A stretch of DNA of 7,087 bases from Candidatus Margulisiibacteriota bacterium (GTDB lineage Bacteria; Margulisbacteria; WOR-1; O2-12-FULL-45-9): positions 1 to 7,087 of the forward strand of contig JASEHX010000067.1 of the NCBI GenBank assembly GCA_030018645.1, written 5' to 3'. Every line of letters begins with the position of its first letter. The first letter of the stretch is position 1. Both the position numbers and the translations under genes were made by a program. Below are positions 1-5,511 of the stretch, one piece after another. The notes beneath the pieces were generated by a model. It searched no databases. It was not told the origin of the DNA and saw nothing but the letters and a program-made list of their open reading frames with translations.

Positions 1-1
1 T

Positions 2-103
2 TCTCAATTTAGCAGAGTGTGGGAAATTCCTTCGTGTATGAATAATGCGGGTTATGATTGCGGAAATATTCGAAGCAATCCGCAAAATGCTTATAGTGCC
101 TGA
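2..103 (+). CDS. Possible C-terminal end of an unidentified protein (partial, cut by window start)
   Basis: From base 2 a plus-strand frame stays open for 33 codons and ends in two tandem in-frame stops, TGA (101-103) and TAA (104-106). The predicted tail contains WEIPSCMNNAGYDCGNIRSN, with two cysteines and many Asn, Ser and Tyr residues. It matches no family I recognise. It would converge on leuS, leaving 70 bases between the two stops. The opposite strand in the same codon register is also stop-free, so openness alone proves little. The tandem stop and the mixed, protein-like residue composition are the only support. It may be chance. Confidence 0.25.
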   Translation, partial: SQFSRVWEIPSCMNNAGYDCGNIRSNPQNAYSA

Positions 104-173
104 TAAACCAGCAAGAAAAATGGGTTTTGTCGTAAATAGAGAGAACGAATCATAATCAATTAATAAGTAGGAA
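104..173. other. Short AT-rich spacer 3' of leuS, no feature identified
   Basis: This spacer lies between the possible plus-strand gene end and the leuS stop codon. It is AT-rich. I see no stem followed by a T-run on the minus strand that would serve as an intrinsic terminator for the clpC-leuS transcript. The best candidate, AAACC at 106-110 pairing with GGTTT at 123-127, is only 5 bp and has no U-tract. Confidence 0.4.
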
Positions 174-2591
174 TTATAATATTGGATCTTGAGATGGATT
201 TGTTAAAATTCCAGAGACAAGACTAATTAATTTGTTAGGAACGAATATTTCTTTAACAATTTGTTTGCCTTCTGGAAGATTTTGTATAATTTTCTTGCTT
301 TGTTTCGCAAGTTTAATTATTTCTTCTTTTGGTGTATCTATTGGTACCGTAAAAGTATCCCTTAATTTTCCATCAAGTTGTGCCGCATATGTAATTTCTT
401 CGTTTCTAACTAGTTCCGGATCATATTTAGGCCAGGGCTGCAGATGGATACTGTCTTTGTTGCCCAAAAGATGCCAAAGTTCTTCTGTCATGTGCGGAGC
501 AAAGGGCGATAATAAAACAAGTAAATGACGAATGACGAAATCAGAATGACGAAGAAATGAATCATCATCTTTAACCTCATATAAATAGTTTGTAAATTCC
601 ATCATCTTCGCAATAGCTGTGTTGAACGAAAACCGTTCAATGTCTTCTGTAATGGCCTTAATGGTTTGATGCAGCTTGCGTTCCATATCCCTCACCCCGT
701 TTACATTGAGGCTTGCCCCCCCTCTCCCAGTGGGAGAGGGGCAGGGGGTGAGGGCCAATCTCCACACTCGGCTCAAGAATCGATAGCTCCCCTCCACTCC
801 CTTATCCGACCATTCCAGTTCTTTTTCGGGCGGAGAGGCGAAGAGAATAAATAATCTAGCCGTATCAGCGCCGTATTTTTCAATGATGGCGTCTGGGTCG
901 ACCACGTTGCCTTTGGACTTGCTCATTTTGGCGCCGTCTTTGACCACCATTCCCTGCGTCAATAGGTTTGTGAAAGGTTCATCAGAACTAATTAATCCTT
1001 CATCATACAATACTTTGGCAAAAAAGCGAGAATAGAGCAGATGCAAAATGGCGTGTTCGATCCCGCCAATGTATTGGTCAACCGGCATCCAATGATCCAC
1101 TTTATCTTTGGCAAAAGGTGCAGCCGAATTTTTAGCATCGCAATAGCGGTAGAAATACCAGGAAGAACAAATAAAAGTATCCATGGTGTCAGTTTCGCGT
1201 TTGGCCGGCCCGCCGCAACTTGGACAAGGAGTGTTTACAAAATCGGTTGCTTGTTTAATGGGGGATCCGCCCGTGCCGGTAAATTTAATATTCTTAGGCA
1301 GTTTTACGGGAAGATCTTTTTCTGGCACCGGAACCATTCCGCATTTATCGCAATAAATAATGGGGATCGGAGCGCCCCAATAACGCTGGCGGGAAATAAG
1401 CCAATCCCGCAGTTTGTAATTGATCTTCCTTTTAGCAATCCCGCGTTTTACGAGGATTTCACCGATTTCATCCGAAAGCGGGGCATTGCTCACCGGTAAA
1501 TTGTGCACTTTGGCAAATTCGGCGTCCCGCTCATCATGTGCTGGAACAGCCATAACGGCGCCGGTACCATAGCCCATCAAGACATAATCCGAGATCCAGA
1601 TGGGGATTTCTTCACCGTTAGCCGGGTTAATCGCGTAAGCTCCAATAAAAGCGCCTTCTTTGCCGGTGCTTTCGGCCCGTTCGTTTTGGGTTTCATGTTT
1701 TACTTTTTCGCGGAAGGCTTTAACCCCGTTCTCAAATTCGGTTCCTTTGGTTAATTCGTCCACCATCGGATGTTCGGGCGCCATTACCATATAGGTTACT
1801 CCGAAAATGGTGTCTGGGCGGGTGGTATAGATGGTTAGGTCGTAGGTCGTAGGTCGTAGGTCGTTATTCTTTAACCCAAACTTAACCTCCAACCCTTCCG
1901 ATTTCCCAATCCAATTCCTCTGCATGGTCTTAACTGATTCCGGCCAGCCGTTTAATTTATCGATATCTTGCAAGAGGCGCTCCGAGTAATCGGTGATCTT
2001 TAAAAACCATTGCTCGAGCGGCTTTTCGTCCACCTGGGTGCCGCAGCGCCAGCATTTGTCTTCTTTGGCTTGCTCGTTGGCCAGCACGGTTTGGCAGGCG
2101 GGACACCAATTAACCGTCGCTTTTTTGCGGTAGGCCAAACCCCGGTTGAAGAATTTCAAAAATAGCCATTGGGTCCATTTGTAGTAGTCCTCTTTGCAAG
2201 TGGTAACTTCCCGCTCCCAGTCATAACTTAAGCCCAGGCGCTTTAATTGCGCGGTCATATGTGCAATACACTGGGCGGTCCACTCGGCGGGATGAACGCC
2301 ATGGGCAATGGCGGCATTTTCGGCCGGCATGCCAAAGGCGTCCCAGCCAATGGGGTGGAGGACTTCGAAGCCTTGCATCCTTTTGAAGCGCGCCACCACG
2401 TCGCCAATGGCATAATTGCGCACATGGCCCATGTGGAGGTTGCCCGAAGGATAGGGGAACATGACGAGGGCGTAATACTTGGGAAGATGGTTAGATGGTT
2501 GGATGGTTAGATTGCTAGTTTGGTAAAGCTTTTGTTTGTCCCATTCGGCTTGCCATTTGGGTTCGAGCTGGGAGGGATTGTATTCGGTCAT
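174..2591 (-). CDS. leuS: Leucyl-tRNA synthetase with four in-frame repeat insertions
   Basis: This class Ia cytoplasmic aminoacyl-tRNA synthetase (805 aa) attaches leucine to tRNA-Leu using ATP. Visible motifs in order are: PYPSG followed by the HIGH-class HMGH (residues 53-56); zinc-type cysteine pairs C163/C166 and C180/C183, then C414/C417 and C456/C459; the CP1 editing domain with TTRPDT (256-261) and the AHDERD editing motif (351-356, D353); RDWLISRQRYWG (395-406); and KMSKS (555-559). An anticodon-binding helical domain and a C-terminal domain follow. The leucine-specific insert seen just before KMSKS in E. coli is essentially missing, as in B. subtilis LeuRS. The length is normal for that form. 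The ATG at 2591 overlaps the clpC stop (ATGA), and no Shine-Dalgarno sequence is visible, so translation is probably coupled. Residues 26-36, 243-252, 613-635 and 681-690 come from four different short repeats, all outside the catalytic motifs. The last ~170 codons are strikingly AT-rich. Confidence 0.98.
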   Translation of the reverse strand: MTEYNPSQLEPKWQAEWDKQKLYQTSNLTIQPSNHLPKYYALVMFPYPSGNLHMGHVRNYAIGDVVARFKRMQGFEVLHPIGWDAFGMPAENAAIAHGVHPAEWTAQCIAHMTAQLKRLGLSYDWEREVTTCKEDYYKWTQWLFLKFFNRGLAYRKKATVNWCPACQTVLANEQAKEDKCWRCGTQVDEKPLEQWFLKITDYSERLLQDIDKLNGWPESVKTMQRNWIGKSEGLEVKFGLKNNDLRPTTYDLTIYTTRPDTIFGVTYMVMAPEHPMVDELTKGTEFENGVKAFREKVKHETQNERAESTGKEGAFIGAYAINPANGEEIPIWISDYVLMGYGTGAVMAVPAHDERDAEFAKVHNLPVSNAPLSDEIGEILVKRGIAKRKINYKLRDWLISRQRYWGAPIPIIYCDKCGMVPVPEKDLPVKLPKNIKFTGTGGSPIKQATDFVNTPCPSCGGPAKRETDTMDTFICSSWYFYRYCDAKNSAAPFAKDKVDHWMPVDQYIGGIEHAILHLLYSRFFAKVLYDEGLISSDEPFTNLLTQGMVVKDGAKMSKSKGNVVDPDAIIEKYGADTARLFILFASPPEKELEWSDKGVEGSYRFLSRVWRLALTPCPSPTGRGGASLNVNGVRDMERKLHQTIKAITEDIERFSFNTAIAKMMEFTNYLYEVKDDDSFLRHSDFVIRHLLVLLSPFAPHMTEELWHLLGNKDSIHLQPWPKYDPELVRNEEITYAAQLDGKLRDTFTVPIDTPKEEIIKLAKQSKKIIQNLPEGKQIVKEIFVPNKLISLVSGILTNPSQDPIL
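524..551 (-). repeat. Heptamer tandem array (CGTCATT-type, 4 units) inside leuS
   Basis: Read on the minus strand, this is four consecutive 7-base units: CGTCATT, CTGATTT, CGTCATT, CGTCATT. It encodes LeuRS residues 681-690 (RHSDFVIRHL), in the C-terminal helical domain just before the conserved LLSPFAPHMTEELW stretch. Three units are identical and the second is diverged. The other strand (AATGACG repeated) would give TGA stops in the 21-base reading cycle, so the array sits in the readable orientation. From memory, peptides of the HSSFVIRHS type recur in proteins of uncultivated bacteria, which suggests a dispersed family. I could not search for other copies. Confidence 0.8.
689..754 (-). 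repeat. Nested GC-rich palindromic element (REP/MITE-like) inside leuS
   Basis: Two inverted repeats are nested here. The outer arms CCCTCACCCC (689-698) and GGGGTGAGGG (745-754) match perfectly. The inner arms CCCCTCTCCC (719-728) and GGGAGAGGGG (732-741) match perfectly around a 3-base loop. Between left outer and left inner arms sits a segment (699-715) with no mirror on the right, where only a few bases separate the arms. The element encodes LeuRS residues 613-635, including LTPCPSPTGRGG, between the helix ending RFLSRVWRL and the helix starting MERKLHQTI. The arm sequence is, from general knowledge, a recurrent palindromic family in many bacterial genomes, usually intergenic. No transposase is nearby. 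Confidence 0.85.
1837..1864 (-). repeat. Heptamer tandem array (ACGACCT x4) inside leuS
   Basis: Four perfect copies of a 7-base unit lie here, AGGTCGT on the plus strand and ACGACCT on the coding strand. They encode LeuRS residues 243-252 (NDLRPTTYDL), between EGLEVKFGL and the conserved LTIYTTRPDT strand of the CP1 editing domain. E. coli LeuRS has a short variable loop here. A heptamer read in triplets cycles through the same seven residues (TTYDLRP) in every forward frame and has no stop; the reverse strand would contain TAG. It has the same unit length and copy number as the array at 524-551 but an unrelated sequence. Confidence 0.88.
2486..2514 (-). repeat. Octamer tandem array (YAACCATC, 3 units plus partial) inside leuS
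   Basis: On the coding strand the units are TAACCATC, CAACCATC and TAACCATC (2509 down to 2486), preceded by a partial unit CAATC. The array encodes LeuRS residues 26-36 (SNLTIQPSNHL), between the N-terminal PKWQAEWDKQKLYQ and the conserved KYYALVMFPYPSG. In this reading phase the first three bases of the middle unit form codon 31, CAA (Gln); the other units begin TAA, which would be a stop there. The array therefore remains translatable only because of that variant base. Confidence 0.83.
2588..2591 (-). other. ATGA stop-start overlap coupling clpC to leuS
   Basis: On the minus strand the clpC stop TGA (2588-2590) and the leuS start ATG (2589-2591) share four bases. The sequence just upstream of the leuS ATG reads roughly AAGAAAAAACCGAATAAGAA: A-rich, with no purine-rich GGAG core. 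Initiation at leuS is therefore best explained by re-initiation of ribosomes finishing clpC, which would tie LeuS output to ClpC output. Confidence 0.75.
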
Positions 2592-5443
2592 TTCTTATTC
2601 GGTTTTTTCTTGGGCGGCTCTTTTTTTTCTTTAACTTCTTTTGCAGCTGATCTTTCTTTTTCTTCCGGGGGTAGTTTGGCCGGGAAGCAGACCTTGGCGA
2701 CGGTGCCGACTTTTTCAAAGCACAATTCTCCGTCTTTGGCATCGGCGCGCACTTTATCGCCCGGTTTGAACTTGCCGTCGATGATCTGATTGGAAAGCGG
2801 GTTTTCAATGAGCCGCTGGACCGCGCGGCGCAAGGGGCGGGCGCCAAACTTGGGCTCAAACCCTTCTTTAACAATTACTTCTTTGGCGGCATCGGTGACT
2901 TCCAATTCCATTTCCTGGTTTTTAACCTGCTTTTGGACATCTGAAATTAACAAGCCGGCAATTTGTTTAAGTTCGGCTTCGGTTAATTGATGGAAAACAA
3001 TAATCTCGTCAATGCGGTTTAAAAATTCGGGGCGAAATTCTTTTTTCATAGCATCCAGCACGGTCTCTTTCATCTTGTCGTAGGTCGCTTCGCGATCTTC
3101 TCTGGCCATAAAGCCAATTGGCCCCTGGTTGGCAATCATTTTCTGCCCAATATTGGAAGTCATAATGATGACCGTATTTTTAAAATCAACCACGTGGCCT
3201 TTGGCATCGGTCAGGCGGCCGTCATCTAAAATCTGCAAGAAGACGTTAAATACATCCGGATGGGCTTTTTCGATTTCGTCGAAGAGGATGACAGAGTACG
3301 GTTTGCGGCGGACGGCCTCGGTTAATTTGCCGCCTTCTTCGTAGCCAACATAACCGGGAGGGGCGCCGATGAGGCGGGAAACGGTGTGTTTCTCACCGAA
3401 TTCCGACATGTCGATGCGGATCAGGGCATCTTGGGTGCCAAATAAAAATTCAGCCAGGCGGCGGGCAACTTCAGTTTTACCGACCCCCGTTGGTCCGGCA
3501 AAAACAAATGAACCCACCGGCCGCTCGGGCGGCTTTAGGCCGGCTCGTCCGCGGCGGATGGCCTGCGAAATGGCTTGGATGGCGTCGTCTTGCCCGATCA
3601 CGCGCTTATGCAATTCATCTTCCATGTGGCGCAGTTTTTCAGTTTCAGCGGCGGTCAGTTTTACGACTGGAATCCCGGTCCAATCGGAAACAATTTCGGC
3701 GATATCGTCTTCAGAGACCATGGCTTCCACTTGGCCGGTATCGCTCTTATAGGCGTTTTCCATTTCTTTCAGCTTGGTTTCGGCGTGAGCGATTTTATCG
3801 CGCAGTTTGGCGGCTTCTTCGTATTTTTGCGCCGCGAGTGCGGCTTCTTTTTCACGGAAGGCCTTTTCCAGCGCTTTTTTCATGGCCTGGATATTCTTGG
3901 AAGGCGACATGGTGCGCAAGCGCACTTTGGCCGCGGCTTCATCCATCACGTCAATGGCTTTATCCGGCAGGAAGCGGTCGGTTATATAACGGTCAGCCAG
4001 GGAGACGGCGGCAATGAGGGCCGCATCGGGGATTTTTACTTTATGGTGGGCTTCATAGCAGTCGCGGATCCCTTTTAAGATCTCAATGGTCAATTCGACG
4101 CTGGGCTCATTGACATACACCGGCTGGAAGCGGCGCTCTAATGCCGCATCTTTTTCAATATACTTGCGGTATTCATCGACGGTCGTTGCGCCGATGACTT
4201 GCAGTTCTCCGCGGGCAAGAGAAGGTTTGAGCATATTACCAGCGTCAATGGCTCCTTCGGCTCCGCCAGCGCCAACTAGAGTATGCAGTTCATCAATAAA
4301 AAGGATGATCTTCCTTTTTTTAGCTAAAATTTCTTCCAGGATTTTTTTTACCCGCGCTTCAAACTCGCCGCGATATTTGGTGCCCGCTACCATGCCGCCC
4401 AGATCAAGCGCAATCACTTGTTTATCTTTAATAACTTCGGGGACTTCGCCTTTAATAATCCTTTCCGCCAGGCCTTCAACAATGGCGGTTTTCCCAACTC
4501 CCGGGTCGCCCAAAAGAACAGGATTGTTTTTCGTCCGGCGGGAGAGGATGCGAATAATGCGCTCCACTTCTTTTTCGCGGTCAATGACGGGATCCAAGGT
4601 TCCTTCACGCGCCATGGCAGTGAGATCGCGGCCAAAAGTTGCCAGCGCCGGTTTTGCCCTTTGCGGAGGGGCGCCCAATCCCATTCCCGGAAAACCAAAC
4701 ATGGCTTCCGGCCCGCCTTCCATCCCTTCGGGCTGTTCAAAATCTCCAAAGTCTTCTTCGGGATAGCCGGTTTCCCCTCCAAGCGCTTTTTCAGCTTCGA
4801 CGATAATTTCCCTGGCTACCTTGTCAAAAGTTATTTTCCGTTTGTGTAAAGCTTGAGCGGCAATGCTTTCGCCTTCGCGGATAACGCCGAGTAAAATATG
4901 TTCGGGACCGACATAGTTAAAACCCAGCTCGCGGGCGCCGCTGTAGGCCAGCTCCAGCACTTTTTTAGCGCGGGGGGAAAGAACGATCTTGTCCGGCGAG
5001 CCTTCGCCGTGGCCGATTAACGATTCAACGTCGGAAAAAAGATTGACCAAATCTACGCCCAACGTTTGCAGGACTTTGGAAGCTTGTCCTTCATCTTTTA
5101 TTAGTGCCAGTAATAGATGTTCGGTGCGGACATGGTCGTGACCTAAACGTTTTGCTTCTTCAGAAGCTAATTGCAGTATTTTCTGGGCGCCTTCCGAAAA
5201 ATATTCATAGAAACGTTCAGTCGGGCGGCGTTTAAATAACGACGCAAAGATGTCGGGGAATTCAAAAAAGCCCGGGAAGCCAAAGTCATCAAGATTCGGC
5301 CCGGCAAAAGGAGCGCCGCCGGCGCTGATTAGTCCTTCTTCGGCGGCGCACTGACTGCATAAATGGCGGGTCATTTTTTTGCCGTTTAATATTTTGGTGA
5401 CATGCACGGAGGCGGGACGGATTTTACATTTTTGACAAAGCAT
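2588..5443 (-). CDS. clpC: ClpC-type AAA+ unfoldase with N-terminal zinc finger (Clp protease ATP-binding subunit)
   Basis: This hexameric class I Clp/Hsp100 ATPase (951 aa) unfolds cytoplasmic proteins and feeds them to ClpP. Order of parts: a zinc finger C3-x2-C6-x22-C29-x2-C32, with the spacing of ClpE and resembling McsA; a Gly/Phe-rich linker (41-75); two Clp_N repeats (about 82-145 and 154-218); an acidic Gly/Pro linker (222-265); AAA1 with Walker A GDPGVGKT (312-319), pore loop KYRG (Y357), Walker B ending DE (384-385) and RR (437-438); an M/UVR-type coiled coil (about 515-565); AAA2 with Walker A GPTGVGKT (650-657), pore loop GYVG (Y698), Walker B FDE (721-723), arginine finger R810 and sensor-2 GARPLRR (867-873). 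IGF at 776-778 is the expected ClpP-docking tripeptide, so this is not ClpB. The C-terminus is a Lys/Glu/Pro-rich tail (about 922-951). The ATG at 5443 has a good ribosome site. No clpP, mcsB or ctsR is visible. Confidence 0.96.
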   Translation of the reverse strand: MLCQKCKIRPASVHVTKILNGKKMTRHLCSQCAAEEGLISAGGAPFAGPNLDDFGFPGFFEFPDIFASLFKRRPTERFYEYFSEGAQKILQLASEEAKRLGHDHVRTEHLLLALIKDEGQASKVLQTLGVDLVNLFSDVESLIGHGEGSPDKIVLSPRAKKVLELAYSGARELGFNYVGPEHILLGVIREGESIAAQALHKRKITFDKVAREIIVEAEKALGGETGYPEEDFGDFEQPEGMEGGPEAMFGFPGMGLGAPPQRAKPALATFGRDLTAMAREGTLDPVIDREKEVERIIRILSRRTKNNPVLLGDPGVGKTAIVEGLAERIIKGEVPEVIKDKQVIALDLGGMVAGTKYRGEFEARVKKILEEILAKKRKIILFIDELHTLVGAGGAEGAIDAGNMLKPSLARGELQVIGATTVDEYRKYIEKDAALERRFQPVYVNEPSVELTIEILKGIRDCYEAHHKVKIPDAALIAAVSLADRYITDRFLPDKAIDVMDEAAAKVRLRTMSPSKNIQAMKKALEKAFREKEAALAAQKYEEAAKLRDKIAHAETKLKEMENAYKSDTGQVEAMVSEDDIAEIVSDWTGIPVVKLTAAETEKLRHMEDELHKRVIGQDDAIQAISQAIRRGRAGLKPPERPVGSFVFAGPTGVGKTEVARRLAEFLFGTQDALIRIDMSEFGEKHTVSRLIGAPPGYVGYEEGGKLTEAVRRKPYSVILFDEIEKAHPDVFNVFLQILDDGRLTDAKGHVVDFKNTVIIMTSNIGQKMIANQGPIGFMAREDREATYDKMKETVLDAMKKEFRPEFLNRIDEIIVFHQLTEAELKQIAGLLISDVQKQVKNQEMELEVTDAAKEVIVKEGFEPKFGARPLRRAVQRLIENPLSNQIIDGKFKPGDKVRADAKDGELCFEKVGTVAKVCFPAKLPPEEKERSAAKEVKEKKEPPKKKPNKK

Positions 5444-5448
5444 GACAA

Positions 5449-5456
5449 CTTCCTTT
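5449..5456 (-). promoter_or_regulatory. Ribosome binding site of clpC
   Basis: On the minus strand AAAGGAAG lies 5 bases before the ATG at 5443, with its AGGA core 7 bases away. This is a good Shine-Dalgarno match. It supports that start and keeps the zinc-finger cysteines C3 and C6 in the protein. It contrasts with leuS and trpB, which have no visible site. Confidence 0.75.
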
Positions 5457-5473
5457 CAACAAAGAATAAGTGA

Positions 5474-5500
5474 ATTATAGCATAATGGGGCAAAATGCAA
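5474..5500 (-). promoter_or_regulatory. Sigma70-type extended -10 promoter for clpC-leuS
   Basis: On the minus strand a perfect TATAAT (5479-5474) is preceded by TGC, giving the extended -10 form TGnTATAAT. A weak -35, TTGCAT, lies at 5500-5495 with a 15-base spacer. The short spacer and imperfect -35 are what an extended -10 can tolerate. Transcription would start near 5467, leaving a leader of about 24 bases with the ribosome site at 5449-5456. I see no CIRCE inverted repeat and no CtsR heptad repeat, so heat-shock control by those two regulators is not supported here. Confidence 0.7.
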
Positions 5501-5506
5501 TATAAT
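5501..5506 (+). promoter_or_regulatory. -10 box of a probable leaderless trpB promoter
   Basis: TATAAT at 5501-5506 is a perfect -10 hexamer, with only five bases between it and the ATG at 5512. The usual distance to the transcription start puts +1 at or within a base or two of that ATG, so the mRNA would have essentially no 5' leader. No Shine-Dalgarno sequence lies upstream. A -35 would fall near 5478-5483 (TAGCAT), a poor match that overlaps the clpC -10 on the other strand. Confidence 0.6.
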
Positions 5507-5511
5507 ATGGC

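Noticed and set aside
58..85. Inverted repeat TTGCGGA / TCCGCAA as a terminator
   Set aside because: The stem is only 7 bp with a 14-base loop, and no T-run follows on either strand.
1..178. Minus-strand frame open through the whole left end, as a gene downstream of leuS
   Set aside because: It has no start codon with a ribosome site and is in codon register with the plus-strand frame, so openness is correlated. The translation is low-complexity Ile/Ser/Arg with no recognisable motif.
1837..2514. Repeats in leuS as a CRISPR array
   Set aside because: They are direct 7- and 8-base tandem units without spacers, lie inside a coding frame, and no cas gene is present.
2592..2640. T-box riboswitch or leader controlling leuS
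   Set aside because: The leuS start lies within the clpC stop codon, so there is no untranslated leader to hold one.
3490..4766. Long plus-strand open frames antisense to clpC
   Set aside because: They lie opposite strongly conserved ClpC domains (AAA cores and M-domain) and show no family motif. They are shadows of GC-rich coding sequence.
2588..5443. ClpB disaggregase instead of ClpC
   Set aside because: An IGF ClpP-docking tripeptide is present (776-778), and the middle domain is short and UVR-like rather than the long ClpB coiled coil.
5444..5511. CIRCE (HrcA) or CtsR operator in front of clpC
   Set aside because: No TTAGCACTC/GAGTGCTAA inverted repeat and no GGTCAAA direct heptads were found in the 68-base region.
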